A DNA stretch of 64,000 nucleotides from Glycomyces niveus (GTDB lineage Bacteria; Actinomycetota; Actinomycetes; Mycobacteriales; Micromonosporaceae): contig NZ_JAGFNP010000014.1 of assembly GCF_017592475.1 (NCBI RefSeq), forward strand, positions 104,565 to 168,564, read 5' to 3'. A model generated the notes under the pieces. That model ran no database searches, had not been told where the DNA came from, and worked only from the letters and a program-made list of their open reading frames with translations. The translations under genes and the position numbers were made by a program. This document shows positions 31,726 through 40,618 of the stretch, one piece after another; position 1 is the stretch's first letter, and every line of letters begins with the position of its first letter.

Positions 31726-33174
31726 TCACTCTAGGGTCGAGTCGCTGTGAAACGTGCAGTCGGCCAAGCCTAACCCTGCGTTCGCCGCGCCCTCCACAGC
31801 CCGCTCGCCCTCGGACTCCTCCGGCTGCGGGCCCCTCGGAGCGGTCAAGTGGACGGCGAGCGCGCCCAGCAGCGCGGCGATGAACGACGCGCACAGCACC
31901 CCGATCTTGCCCTCGTCGGTGAGCAGCTGCGCGTCCCCGCCCCGGAACGCCAGCTCCGTGATGAACAGCGCCACCGTGAACCCGATGCCCGCGACCATCG
32001 CGATCGCGGCCAGCAGCGGCCACGTCGTGCCCGTCGGCAACCGCCCCCAACCCAACTTCACCACGACCCACGTCACCGCCGTGATCCCCACGAGCTTCCC
32101 CACCACGAGACCGACGACGATCCCGAGCGTCACCGTCGACGTCAGCGCCGTCGCGAACAGGTCCCCCGACAACGCCACCCCCGCGTTCGCGAGCGCGAAC
32201 AGCGGCAGCACCACGAACGACGAGAACCGGTGGTTGCGCGCCTGGATCCGCTCGGTCGGCGGCACCGCGTCCCGCGCGAACTTCACCAACCGCTCCGTCT
32301 CCTCCGCCGTCAGCCCGTCCTTCGCCATCTCCTGCGCCTCCGCATGCGCCACATGCGGATCCAGCAGCGGCTTGGCCGAGATGATCAACCCCATGACCAC
32401 GCCCGCGATCGTCGCGTGCACCCCCGACTCCAGCATCGCCACCCACAACGCCACACCGATGACCAGGTAGACCGGGCCCGACCAGACGTTCAGCAACCGC
32501 AGCACGATCGCGAACGCGCTCAGCGCCCCGGCGACGGCGAGCCAGGCCATCGACAAGTCGTCGGTGTAGAACACCGCGATGACCGCGATCGCACCGAGAT
32601 CGTCCACGATCGCGAGCGTGAGCAGGAAGATCCTTGCCGCCGAAGGGATCCGCGACCCGAACAAAGCGAGCACACCGACCGCGAACGCGATGTCCGTCGC
32701 CATCGGAATGCCCCAGCCCGCCGCGCCCTCGCCCCCGGCGTTGAACGCGGTGTAGATGAGCGCCGGCGCGACCATGCCCCCGACCGCGGCCGCGATCGGC
32801 GGCACCGCGTTCCGCGGACTCGACAGCTCCCCCGAGACGATCTCGCTCTTGATCTCCACGCCCACCACGAAGAAGAAGATCGCCATGAGACCGTCGTTGA
32901 TCCAGTCCTGCAGCGTGTGGTGGAGCTCGAACTCGCCGAACCGGAAGGCGATCTCGACGCCCCACACCGCTTCGTACGAGGCGGCCCACGGCGAGTTCGC
33001 CCACAGCATCGCCACGACGGCGCACACGACGAGGACGACACCCGCCGCCGGCTCGATCTTGAGGAACTCGGCGGCGGGACGGCCGACATAGCGGGCCAAG
33101 GGCCGTCGCGAGTAGAGGAACGCCGGCTCCGAACGCCAGATCGGCGACTTCCAGGGCTCCTTCGACTCGTTCAT
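31726..33174 (-). CDS. nhaA: Na+/H+ antiporter NhaA
   Basis: A 482-aa NhaA antiporter, exchanging cytoplasmic Na+ for external H+. The sensor/transport residues are recognisable: D161 in MATDIAFAVG, and the paired Asp D191-D192 in LAIVDDLGAI. Helices occur through the sequence, and FFFVVGVEIKSEIVSGELSS is a family block. The C-terminal tail is longer and more acidic than in E. coli NhaA (388 aa). TAGGCT lies six bases before the ATG, predicting a leaderless transcript. Confidence 0.95.
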   Translation of the reverse strand: MNESKEPWKSPIWRSEPAFLYSRRPLARYVGRPAAEFLKIEPAAGVVLVVCAVVAMLWANSPWAASYEAVWGVEIAFRFGEFELHHTLQDWINDGLMAIFFFVVGVEIKSEIVSGELSSPRNAVPPIAAAVGGMVAPALIYTAFNAGGEGAAGWGIPMATDIAFAVGVLALFGSRIPSAARIFLLTLAIVDDLGAIAVIAVFYTDDLSMAWLAVAGALSAFAIVLRLLNVWSGPVYLVIGVALWVAMLESGVHATIAGVVMGLIISAKPLLDPHVAHAEAQEMAKDGLTAEETERLVKFARDAVPPTERIQARNHRFSSFVVLPLFALANAGVALSGDLFATALTSTVTLGIVVGLVVGKLVGITAVTWVVVKLGWGRLPTGTTWPLLAAIAMVAGIGFTVALFITELAFRGGDAQLLTDEGKIGVLCASFIAALLGALAVHLTAPRGPQPEESEGERAVEGAANAGLGLADCTFHSDSTLE

Positions 33175-33220
33175 GCGGGAAGCCTAACGACGCATCAGAC
33201 GCGGTGCCACATGGTCATCA

Positions 33221-33388
33221 CTAATCGCGGACGGGCGTCGCAGCCTCGGTCTCCGGCTCCCACACCTGCAGCCCCTCGAGCCCGGGCACCGACTCGCGCG
33301 TGAACACCGGGTCGAGGCCGGCCTTGCGCTGGCGGTCGTAGTCGCGCAGGACCTTGACGGTGACGCCGGCATGAACTCCAAAGCGGCA
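33221..33388 (-). pseudogene. C-terminal remnant of an AGCS sodium:amino acid symporter
   Basis: The frame upstream of the TAG at 33221 reads VTVKVLRDYDRQRKAGLDPVF and ends LQVWEPETEAATPVRD. This matches the cytoplasmic C-terminus of AGCS carriers (LRDYxRQRKAGxDPVF). Nothing before about 33388 belongs to the gene; the sequence changes abruptly to a TnpB-like piece. Probably a symporter gene truncated by an insertion. The identification rests on a short motif. Confidence 0.5.
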
Positions 33389-33400
33389 CCATGTTGAAGG

Positions 33401-33649
33401 TCAACCACCACGGACTTCGGTCCGGGGTTTGCCACTCGTGCCCGCCGCTGGCCGCGGCGTATCGGCGACATCAGGCGTATTGACAAAAGCCCACGTCGTG
33501 CGTGCGCGGTCATGGACGTTGACCGCGGCTACCCGGTCGGCGGCTCCAGCGAGTCCGCAACGCCGGCAGGTGAAAGATGCTTGGGGCGTTGGCGGCCCGG
33601 TGACCGTATCGGAGCATATCAGGACAAGGCAAGCCAAAGGGACGGTCAA
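33401..33649 (-). pseudogene. TnpB (IS605/IS607-type) C-terminal fragment
   Basis: An 82-codon frame contains FTCRRCGLAGAADRVAAVNV, resembling the end of TnpB: the second half of the CxxC zinc finger followed by the RuvC III block (ADxxAAxNI), with Asp retained. The first CxxC pair, RuvC I and RuvC II are absent. The following RARTTWAF is a common TnpB tail. It adjoins the symporter remnant. It is unrelated in extent to the N-terminal TnpB piece at 36013. Confidence 0.5.
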
Positions 33650-33727
33650 GACCGTTTCGTCACCGAAGCGCGACTGGAGCGCGACAGTCGGGCGGCCCTG
33701 CGGGCCGCGTGAGGGTGCTTGCGCCCC

Positions 33728-34150
33728 TTAGGACTGCGCCGCTTGGCATTCGGGGCACAGGCCCCGGTAGGTGATGGAGGCGCGGGTGACGGCGAAGCCG
33801 TGGCGCTCGTCGCCGGGGAGCCAGTCCACCGGGTCGGCCATGGCGTGCACATCCTTCATGAGGCCGCAGCCCTCGCAGATGAGGTGGTGGTGCTCGTGGT
33901 CGGCGTTGGGGTCGTACCGCTTGGAGCGGCCGTCGAGGGTGAGTTCGAGGACCTCGCCGAGGGCGACCATCTCGTTGAGAGTGTTGTAGACCGTGGCGCG
34001 GGAGAGCTCGGGCATGCGCTCGACGGCGCGCTCGAGGATCTCATCGGCGGTGAAGTGCACGTGGGAGCCCTCGAGGGTCTCGGCGATGACGCGTCGCTGA
34101 GGCGTGATGCGCCAGTTGTGGCGCCGGAGTCGGGTAACGAGGTCGCTCAT
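33728..34150 (-). CDS. furA: Fur-family metalloregulator (FurA/CatR/PerR-like)
   Basis: A 140-aa Fur-family repressor. The winged helix spans about 10-75 (TPQRRVIAETLE, ELSRATVYNTLNEMV). The dimer domain has the metal ligands HEHHHLICEGCG and the second Cys pair CPEC near the end. It is divergent from a catalase gene with a 15-bp palindrome between, the classic arrangement of FurA/CatR controlling peroxide defence; peroxide sensing by metal-catalysed oxidation is inferred. Confidence 0.92.
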   Translation of the reverse strand: MSDLVTRLRRHNWRITPQRRVIAETLEGSHVHFTADEILERAVERMPELSRATVYNTLNEMVALGEVLELTLDGRSKRYDPNADHEHHHLICEGCGLMKDVHAMADPVDWLPGDERHGFAVTRASITYRGLCPECQAAQS

Positions 34151-34234
34151 GCTGTTCTCTCACGGTCGGGGCATTGAATACCACTCTAGCAGGCGAAACA
34201 CTGTGGCACTACTTACCTCGGACTGGATCCTTCT

Positions 34235-34249
34235 TTAGACATAGTCTAA
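34235..34249. promoter_or_regulatory. Fur/PerR-type operator of the catalase gene
   Basis: TTAGAC-ATA-GTCTAA is a perfect 6-3-6 palindrome in the fur-catalase divergent region. It lies between TGGATC (34224-34229) and TAAGCT (34247-34252), a candidate -35/-10 pair with 17-bp spacing for the catalase gene. Confidence 0.7.
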
Positions 34250-34326
34250 GCTAGGATTGCGTCCATAACAAGGATTCCAGGCGGCGGCGCCGCGGGAACC
34301 CGCGAACCTGTAGAGAGGGCCTAGCC

Positions 34327-35796
34327 ATGAGCGAGCAGTTCGACAACACTGCCGGGCCGCTGACCACCGAGTCCGGCGCGCCGATCTCCAACAACAACCA
34401 GAGCGAGGCCGCCGGCGTCGGCGGGCCCCTGCTCATCCAGGACCAGGTGCTCCTCGAGAAACTCGCGCACTTCAACCGCGAGCGCATCCCTGAGCGCGTC
34501 GTCCACGCCCGCGGCGCCGGCGCCTACGGCACCTTCACCGTGACCGCGGACGTCACCAAGTACACGAAGGCGAAGTTCCTCTCCCAGGTGGGCAAGGAGA
34601 CCGAGACCTTCCTTCGCTTCTCCACCGTGGCCGACTCCCTCGGCGGCGCCGACGCCCGCCGCGACCCGCGCGGCTGGGCCCTGAAGTTCTACACCGAAGA
34701 GGGCAACTACGACCTCGTCGGCAACAACACCCCGGTGTTCTTCATCCGCGACGCCATCAAGTTCCCCGACTTCATCCACACCCAGAAGCGCGACCCGTAC
34801 ACCGGTTCGCAGGAGGCGGACAACGTCTGGGACTTCTGGAGCCTCTCGCCCGAGTCCACCCACCAGGTCACGTGGCTCTTCGGCGACCGCGGCATCCCCG
34901 CGTCCTACCGCCACATGGACGGCTTCGGCTCGCACACCTTCCAGTGGGTGAACGAGGCCGGCGAGCAGTTCTGGGTCAAATACCACTTCAAGACCGACCA
35001 GGGCATCAAGAACCTCACCCAGGACGAGGCCAACAAGCTCGCCGGCGAGGACCCCGACTCCCACCAGCGCGACCTGCGCGAGTCGATCGAGCGCGGCGAC
35101 TTCCCGTCCTGGACCGTGCAGGTGCAGATCATGCCCGCCGCCGAGGCCGCGAACTACCGATACAACCCGTTCGACCTCACCAAGGTGTGGCTCAACGAGG
35201 ACTACCCGCGCATCACCATCGGCAAGCTCGAGCTCAACCGCAACCCGCAGAACATCTTCGCCGAGGTCGAGCAGTCGATCTTCTCCCCCGCGCACTTCGT
35301 GCCGGGCATCGGCCCCTCGCCCGACAAGATGCTGCAGGGCCGCCTCTTCGCGTACGGCGACGCGCACCGCTACCGCGTCGGCATCAACGCCGACCACCTG
35401 CCGGTGAACCGCCCGCACGCCACCGAGGCGCGCAACGGCAACCGCGACGGCCTCGGCTACGACGGCCGCCACGGCGGGCAGAAGAACTACGAGCCGAACT
35501 CGTTCGGCGGCCCGTACGAGACCGGCCAGCCCCTGTGGGCGCCGCTCCAGCTCAACGGCGCGACCGGCGAGTGGGAGACCCCCAAGCACGCCGAGGACGA
35601 CGACTACGTGCAGGCCGGCAAGCTCTTCCGCCTCATGAGCGAGGACGAGCAGGACCGCCTCATCGCCAACCTCTCCGGGTTCATCGCCAAGGTCAGCCGC
35701 GACGACATCATCGAGCGCGCCATCGCGAACTTCGCGAAGGCCGACGAGACCTACGGCAAGCGCCTCGCCGCCGCGGTGGCGGAGCTGCGCAAGTAA
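34327..35796 (+). CDS. katA: Monofunctional haem catalase
   Basis: A 489-aa small-subunit (clade 3-like) catalase, decomposing hydrogen peroxide in the cytoplasm. The distal His is H60 in RVVHARGAGAYG, the distal Asn N133 in GNNTPVFFIRD, and the proximal haem ligand Tyr343 in RLFAYGDAHRYR. The length is typical for clade 3 enzymes. It is expressed from a promoter containing the palindromic Fur box, and so is likely induced by peroxide. A large hairpin follows directly. Confidence 0.96.
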   Translation: MSEQFDNTAGPLTTESGAPISNNNQSEAAGVGGPLLIQDQVLLEKLAHFNRERIPERVVHARGAGAYGTFTVTADVTKYTKAKFLSQVGKETETFLRFSTVADSLGGADARRDPRGWALKFYTEEGNYDLVGNNTPVFFIRDAIKFPDFIHTQKRDPYTGSQEADNVWDFWSLSPESTHQVTWLFGDRGIPASYRHMDGFGSHTFQWVNEAGEQFWVKYHFKTDQGIKNLTQDEANKLAGEDPDSHQRDLRESIERGDFPSWTVQVQIMPAAEAANYRYNPFDLTKVWLNEDYPRITIGKLELNRNPQNIFAEVEQSIFSPAHFVPGIGPSPDKMLQGRLFAYGDAHRYRVGINADHLPVNRPHATEARNGNRDGLGYDGRHGGQKNYEPNSFGGPYETGQPLWAPLQLNGATGEWETPKHAEDDDYVQAGKLFRLMSEDEQDRLIANLSGFIAKVSRDDIIERAIANFAKADETYGKRLAAAVAELRK

Positions 35797-35806
35797 AGAC
35801 GCCGAA

Positions 35807-36008
35807 GGCCGCGGGCCCACAGAAAGAAGCCGCCGGGCCCGCGGCCGTTCGACACCGACTCGCTCCGGCAGCCCCCTGTCGGAACGCCGAAGCGGGTCCG
35901 ACCGCCCGGCCGGGGCCTTGGGAAGGGCACCCCGGCCGGGCGTTCCGCGTCCCGGCCAGGGACGCGAAGCGGCCCGGCGGTCCACACCGCCGGGCCCGTC
36001 CGCTTCGC
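35807..36008. terminator. Cluster of three large hairpins after katA
   Basis: Stems occur at 35807-35846 (12 bp), 35903-35942 (13 bp, GCCCGGCCGGGG arm) and 35964-36008 (11-bp core GGCCCGGCGGT with outer pairing). They fill the space between the catalase gene and the convergent TnpB fragment; the first likely terminates katA and the third the TnpB transcript. Confidence 0.65.
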
Positions 36009-36012
36009 GCGG

Positions 36013-36612
36013 CTAGTCCTCCAGGACGCGCCCGCACTCGCCGCATTCCGGCGGCTTCTGGCGGGGCACCTCGATGAACTCCTCGGCCACGATCCACAGC
36101 TTCCACTCGCCGTCGCGCTCGCGGTTCACCGTGATCGAGGTGATGTCGTCCCGGCTCGGACGCTCCAGCCCCCACATGATGTCCAAGGGCGCCTTGTGCT
36201 TCGCGAGCTTCACCTCCCGGCCCTTCAGGTAGTAGCCGGCCCGCGAGTACACCAGCTGCGTCTGCTCCCCGTGCTCCTTCGGCACCGGCTCGCGGCAGCG
36301 CCCGTTGAGGAACGAGTGGTACTCGGTGTGGAGCTGCCGGGCGATCTGCTGCAGCGGCACCGACGAATAGACCTTGACCCATCGGTTCGAAGGCTGGTTC
36401 TTCCACTTCGTGAGCCGCGCCGAGATCTCCGCGTACGAGATCTTCTCCCCCTTCGCGCGCCACTCGCTCTGGAACACCGCCAGCGACCAGTTGTACACGG
36501 CCCGAACCGCTTCCAGCGTCTCCTCGAGGTTCCGCCGCTGCTGCTCATCGGGGTCGAACGTATACTCGTAGCCGCGTTTCACCAAGTGGGTCATAGGCTT
36601 CGTCAAGTCCAT
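36013..36612 (-). CDS. Truncated TnpB-like protein (N-terminal half only)
   Basis: A 199-aa frame matching the N-terminal half of IS605/IS607 TnpB: VKRGYEYTFDPDEQQRRNLE, VRAVYNWSLAVFQ, KISYAEISARLTKWKN, SSVPLQQIARQLH and a beta-rich segment with ITVNRERDGEWKLWIVAEE. Full-length TnpB is about 370-420 aa; the frame ends just where RuvC I should begin, with a Cys pair (CGECG) before the stop. No nuclease residues remain, so it is a remnant or a nuclease-free derivative. The ATG at 36612 or 36594 may be used. Confidence 0.7.
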   Translation of the reverse strand: MDLTKPMTHLVKRGYEYTFDPDEQQRRNLEETLEAVRAVYNWSLAVFQSEWRAKGEKISYAEISARLTKWKNQPSNRWVKVYSSVPLQQIARQLHTEYHSFLNGRCREPVPKEHGEQTQLVYSRAGYYLKGREVKLAKHKAPLDIMWGLERPSRDDITSITVNRERDGEWKLWIVAEEFIEVPRQKPPECGECGRVLED

Positions 36613-36701
36613 GACCTGTTGATATCAGACGATTACGCACCGACACGTGTTCCTCACCTCATCGGCGTGTCTGCCAGCCGCGCGGCAAGTAACTTGGCGT
36701 G

Positions 36702-37487
36702 GTGCCCTTCGACATCGATCCCGGCCTGTTCGCCCTGCTCATCGCCGCGGCGATCTTCGCCGGATGGATCGACGCCGTCGTCGGCGGCGGCGGCCTCGTC
36801 CAACTCCCCGTGCTCCTCGTGGCCTTTCCCACAGCTCCCACCGCGCTCATGCTGGGCACGAACAAGATGGCCTCCGTCTTCGGCACCACCACCTCCGCGA
36901 TCGCCTACGCCCGCAAGATCAAGCTCGAGCACCGGCTCCTCTGGCCCACCGTCGGCCTCGCCCTCCTCGGCTCCGGCGCCGGCGCGCTCGCCGCCCTCTC
37001 GGTCTCCTCGGACGCGTTGAAGCCCATCATCATCGCCGTGCTCCTCGCCGTCCTCGTCCTCGTCGTCGCCAAACCCCAGCTCGGCCTCGAACCCCGCCCC
37101 GAACTGCGCACCCGCTGGCGCGGCGCCGCCGTCATGGTCGTCTGCGGCGTCCTCATCGCCTTCTACGACGGGATCATCGGCCCCGGCACCGGCATCTTCC
37201 TCGCCGTCGCGTTCACGACCATCTTCGGCATGGACTTCCTCGCCGCCGCCGCCCACACCAAGGTCGTCAACGTCACCACCAACCTCGGCGCGCTCGTCGT
37301 CTTCGCCCTCCAGGACAACATCTGGTGGCTCCTCGGCGCCGTCATGGGCCTCGGCACCATGCTCGGCGCCTGGTTCGGCGCCCACACCGCGATGTCCAAA
37401 GGCAGCAAGTTCGTGCGCCTCGTCCTCGTCGTCGTCGTCCTCGGCCTGCTCGCCCGCCTCAGCTGGGACGTGTGGTCGACCCGCTAA
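36702..37487 (+). CDS. TSUP (TauE/SafE) family membrane transporter
   Basis: A 261-aa permease of the sulfite/organosulfonate exporter (TSUP) family with about eight helices and the two internal repeats starting IFAGWIDAVVGGGGLVQLP and LIAFYDGIIGPGTGIFLAV. The substrate is probably a sulfur-containing anion, not provable here. Two GTG codons are adjacent; TAACTT (36690-36695) ends six bases before the second, favouring a leaderless start at 36702. Its stop overlaps the stop of the convergent Ca2+/H+ exchanger gene by four bases. Confidence 0.88.
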   Translation: MPFDIDPGLFALLIAAAIFAGWIDAVVGGGGLVQLPVLLVAFPTAPTALMLGTNKMASVFGTTTSAIAYARKIKLEHRLLWPTVGLALLGSGAGALAALSVSSDALKPIIIAVLLAVLVLVVAKPQLGLEPRPELRTRWRGAAVMVVCGVLIAFYDGIIGPGTGIFLAVAFTTIFGMDFLAAAAHTKVVNVTTNLGALVVFALQDNIWWLLGAVMGLGTMLGAWFGAHTAMSKGSKFVRLVLVVVVLGLLARLSWDVWSTR

Positions 37488-38581
37488 GGGTTGATCGCCA
37501 GGAACAGGTACGCCGCGAGCAGGACCAGGTGCACGCCGCCCTGCAGGCGCGTGGCCCGGCCCGGCACCACGGTCAGGACGCTCACGACCACCGTGAGGCC
37601 GAGCAGCACGATCTCAGTCGAGCTCAACCCCAGCAAGAGCGGCCCCTCCATGAAGAACGACGCCACCGCGATCACCGGGATCGTCAAACCGATCGAGGCC
37701 ATCGCCGAGCCGTAGCCGAGATTGATGCTCGTCTGGATGCGCTCGCGCGACGCCGCGCGGATCGCCGCGATCGACTCCGGCAGCAGCACCAGCAGCGCGA
37801 TCGCCACACCCACCGACGAGGCCGGGAACCCCGCCGCGAGCACCCCCGCCTTGATCGCGGGCGACTCCGCCTTCGCCAGGCCCACGACGCCGACGAGCGC
37901 GACCATGAGCATCGCCAGGCTCAGCAGCGCCGTCCTCCCGCTCGGCGGGTCGGCATGCTCCTCCTCCTCGACCACGCCGTCCGCGGTGACCGGCAAGAAG
38001 AAGTCGCGATGGCGCACCGTCTGGTTGAACACGAAGAGGCCGTACAGGATCAGCGACGCCATCGCGGCGAACACCAGCTGCGAGGTCGAATACTCCGGGC
38101 CCGGCTCGCTCGTCGTGAACGACGGCAGCACCAGACCGAGCGTCGCGAGCGTCGCCACCGTCGCCAGCGCCGCGCCCGAACCCTCCGGATTGAACAGCGT
38201 CACCCCGTACTTCAAGGCCCCCACGAGCAAAGCGATGCCGACGATGCCGTTCGTCGTGATCATGACCGCCGCGAACACCGTGTCGCGCGCCAGCGTCGAG
38301 GACTCCTCGCCCCCGGCCGCCATCACCGTGACGATGAGCGCCACCTCGATGACCGTGACCGCCACCGCGAGCACCAGCGACCCGTACGGCTCACCCACCC
38401 GGTGCGCCACGACCTCCGCGTGATGCACCGCCGCGAGCACCGTCGCCACCAGCGCGACCGCCGCGACCGTCACCCAGAACGCCCCCAGGTGCCGCCCCCA
38501 CACCGCGGCCAGGACCGCCATCCCCAGGATCGGCGCCAACACGGTCCAGGAGAGCAGCGGATTCCTCTTCACAGCGGCCAT
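37484..38581 (-). CDS. Ca2+(cation)/H+ antiporter, ChaA-like
   Basis: A 365-aa CaCA-superfamily exchanger with ten to eleven helices. The two alpha-repeat blocks are GEPYGSLVLAVAVTVIEVAL (first repeat, Glu in the ion site) and LLVLLPESIAAIRAA (second). An acidic loop EEEEHADPP lies between halves. ChaA-type proteins export Ca2+ or Na+ for protons. The gene converges with the TSUP gene so tightly that the stop codons overlap (CTAA), leaving no room for an intergenic terminator. Confidence 0.9.
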   Translation of the reverse strand: MAAVKRNPLLSWTVLAPILGMAVLAAVWGRHLGAFWVTVAAVALVATVLAAVHHAEVVAHRVGEPYGSLVLAVAVTVIEVALIVTVMAAGGEESSTLARDTVFAAVMITTNGIVGIALLVGALKYGVTLFNPEGSGAALATVATLATLGLVLPSFTTSEPGPEYSTSQLVFAAMASLILYGLFVFNQTVRHRDFFLPVTADGVVEEEEHADPPSGRTALLSLAMLMVALVGVVGLAKAESPAIKAGVLAAGFPASSVGVAIALLVLLPESIAAIRAASRERIQTSINLGYGSAMASIGLTIPVIAVASFFMEGPLLLGLSSTEIVLLGLTVVVSVLTVVPGRATRLQGGVHLVLLAAYLFLAINP

Positions 38582-38743
38582 GCGCGCATGCTTTCACAGA
38601 CGCGACCGCACGTCAGTGAGGTTCACGGATCGGATGGAACCGCCCACAAACCGTTGTTCGTCCCCATTGTCCCTGGCACCATGGGAGGGTCAGGCCCACA
38701 TCCGGCCCGTCCGCAGCGAGCCGAACCCCGCTAGGCTCATGGC

Positions 38744-40123
38744 ATGACCGGCAACGACATCCGCTCCACGGTGGCGCGCCTGCGCGCCCACTACGCCACC
38801 GGCCGCACCAAGCCCCTGCCGTGGCGCCTCGAGCAGCTCAAAGGCCTCGACCGGATGGTGCGCGAAGCCGGAGACGAACTCGCCGACGCCCTCCGCGCCG
38901 ACCTCGGCAAAGCCGCGCCCGAATCCTTCCTCGCCGAAATCGACTTCGTCGCCGCCGAAGTCCGCGCCCTCCGCAAGCACCTCCGCACCTGGTTCCGGCC
39001 CAAGCGCGTCTACACGCCCCCGCACCTCCAGCCCGCCAAGGCCTACGTCCTGCGCGAACCCCTCGGCGTCGTCACCGTCATCGGGCCCTTCAACTACCCC
39101 GTGCAGCTCCTCCTCGCCCCCCTCGCCGGCGCCCTCGCATGCGGCAACGCCGTCGTCGTGAAACCGAGCGAAGCCGCGAACACCACCGCCGCCGTCCTCG
39201 AACGGCTCATCGGCGAATACCTCGACCCCGACGCCGTCGCCGTCATCCAAGGCGGCCCCAAAGCGACCGAACTGCTGCTCGCCGAACGCGTCGACCACAT
39301 CTTCTTCACCGGCTCCGCCCGCGTCGGCACGATCGTCGCCAAAGCCGCCGCCGAACACCTCACGCCCGTCACCCTCGAACTCGGCGGCAAGAGCCCCGCC
39401 ATCGTCGAACCCGGCGCCGACCTCGCCACCGCGGCCCGGCGCATCGCCTGGGGCAAGTTCATGAACGCCGGGCAGACCTGCATCGCCCCCGACTACGTCC
39501 TCGCCGTCGACGGCACCGGCCCCGAACTCGAGAAGCACCTGGCCGAAGCCGTGCGCGAGATGTACGGGCACGCGCCCGCCGACAGCCCCGACTTCGGGCG
39601 GATCATCGACACCCGCTCGTTCGACCGGCTCGCGCGCTTCCTCGACGAAGGCCGGCTCGTGTGCGGCGGCGGGCACAACCGCGACGAGAAGTACATCGCC
39701 CCCACCGTCCTCGCCGACATCACCCCCGACGACGCCGTCATGGCCGAAGAGGTGTTCGGGCCGATCCTGCCGATCCTCACCGTCGACACCCTCGACGACG
39801 CGATCGCCTTCGTCAACCGGGGCGAGAAGCCCCTCGCCCTGTACGCGTTCACGAACTCGGACCTCACGCGGCGGAAGCTCTTGACCCGCACCGCATCCGG
39901 CGCGGTCGGCTTCAACGTCCCCATGGCGCACATCGACGTCCCGGGCCTGCCGTTCGGCGGCGTCGGCCACTCCGGGCTCGGCGCCTACCACGGCAAAGCC
40001 TCGATCGAGACGTTCAGCCACGCGAAGTCGGTGCTGGACAAGCCGCTCGCACCCGACACGATGAAGGTCGTCTACCCGCCGTTCACGGCCATCAAAGAGC
40101 AGGTGCTGCGCCGCCTGCGCTAG
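38744..40123 (+). CDS. NAD(P)-dependent aldehyde dehydrogenase (class 3-like)
   Basis: A 459-aa aldehyde dehydrogenase, oxidising aldehydes to acids. The active site is complete: N117 in PFNYP, E212 in LELGGKSP and nucleophile C246 in NAGQTCIAPDY. The length and lack of the longer N-terminal extension resemble class 3/fatty-aldehyde enzymes. TAGGCT (38732-38737) six bases before the ATG indicates a leaderless mRNA. A convergent MarR regulator gene follows after 6 bp and might respond to the same compounds. Confidence 0.93.
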   Translation: MTGNDIRSTVARLRAHYATGRTKPLPWRLEQLKGLDRMVREAGDELADALRADLGKAAPESFLAEIDFVAAEVRALRKHLRTWFRPKRVYTPPHLQPAKAYVLREPLGVVTVIGPFNYPVQLLLAPLAGALACGNAVVVKPSEAANTTAAVLERLIGEYLDPDAVAVIQGGPKATELLLAERVDHIFFTGSARVGTIVAKAAAEHLTPVTLELGGKSPAIVEPGADLATAARRIAWGKFMNAGQTCIAPDYVLAVDGTGPELEKHLAEAVREMYGHAPADSPDFGRIIDTRSFDRLARFLDEGRLVCGGGHNRDEKYIAPTVLADITPDDAVMAEEVFGPILPILTVDTLDDAIAFVNRGEKPLALYAFTNSDLTRRKLLTRTASGAVGFNVPMAHIDVPGLPFGGVGHSGLGAYHGKASIETFSHAKSVLDKPLAPDTMKVVYPPFTAIKEQVLRRLR

Positions 40124-40129
40124 CGCCCC

Positions 40130-40597
40130 TCAGCCGTCGGCGAGGTGCGCGTTGACCCTGGCGAGCAGCCGGAACAGCATCGCGCGCTCGTCCTCATCGA
40201 GCGGCGCCATGATGTGCTCGTTGACGCCCTCGAGGACCGCGTCGAGCTCCGCGAGCCGCTCACGCCCCGCCTCGGTCACGGTGATGACGTTGCGGCGCTT
40301 GTCCTCCGGGTCGGGCGCGCGCTGCACGAACCCCGCCGCGGCGAGCTCGTTGAGGACCGCGACGAGATCGCTGCGGTAGACGCGGGTGCGGTCGGAGAGC
40401 TGCGCCTGGCTCGCCGGGCCGGTCTCGGCCAGCGAGGCCAGCACCACGAAATGGTCCTTGTGCGCGCCGACCCCGGCGAGGGCCGCGCTCGCCACCTTCC
40501 GCATCTGCCCCGCCGTCATCCCGGTCAGGCGCGAGAGCTGGCGCTTGACGCGTTCGGGGCTGTCGTGGTCGAAGCGCAGGTCGGCGTCGGATTCCAT
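40130..40597 (-). CDS. MarR family transcriptional regulator
   Basis: A 155-aa MarR repressor: helices and recognition region SQAQLSDRTRVYRSDLVAVLNELAAAGFV, wing RAPDPEDKRRNVITVTEAG, and a C-terminal dimer helix. TAGGCT six bases before the ATG (40604-40609 on the minus strand) predicts a leaderless transcript, and a 17-bp palindrome lies just upstream, so autorepression is likely. The target may include the adjacent aldehyde dehydrogenase, though that gene is convergent. Confidence 0.92.
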   Translation of the reverse strand: MESDADLRFDHDSPERVKRQLSRLTGMTAGQMRKVASAALAGVGAHKDHFVVLASLAETGPASQAQLSDRTRVYRSDLVAVLNELAAAGFVQRAPDPEDKRRNVITVTEAGRERLAELDAVLEGVNEHIMAPLDEDERAMLFRLLARVNAHLADG

Positions 40598-40618
40598 GCG
40601 CCCAGCCTACCCCAGCGG

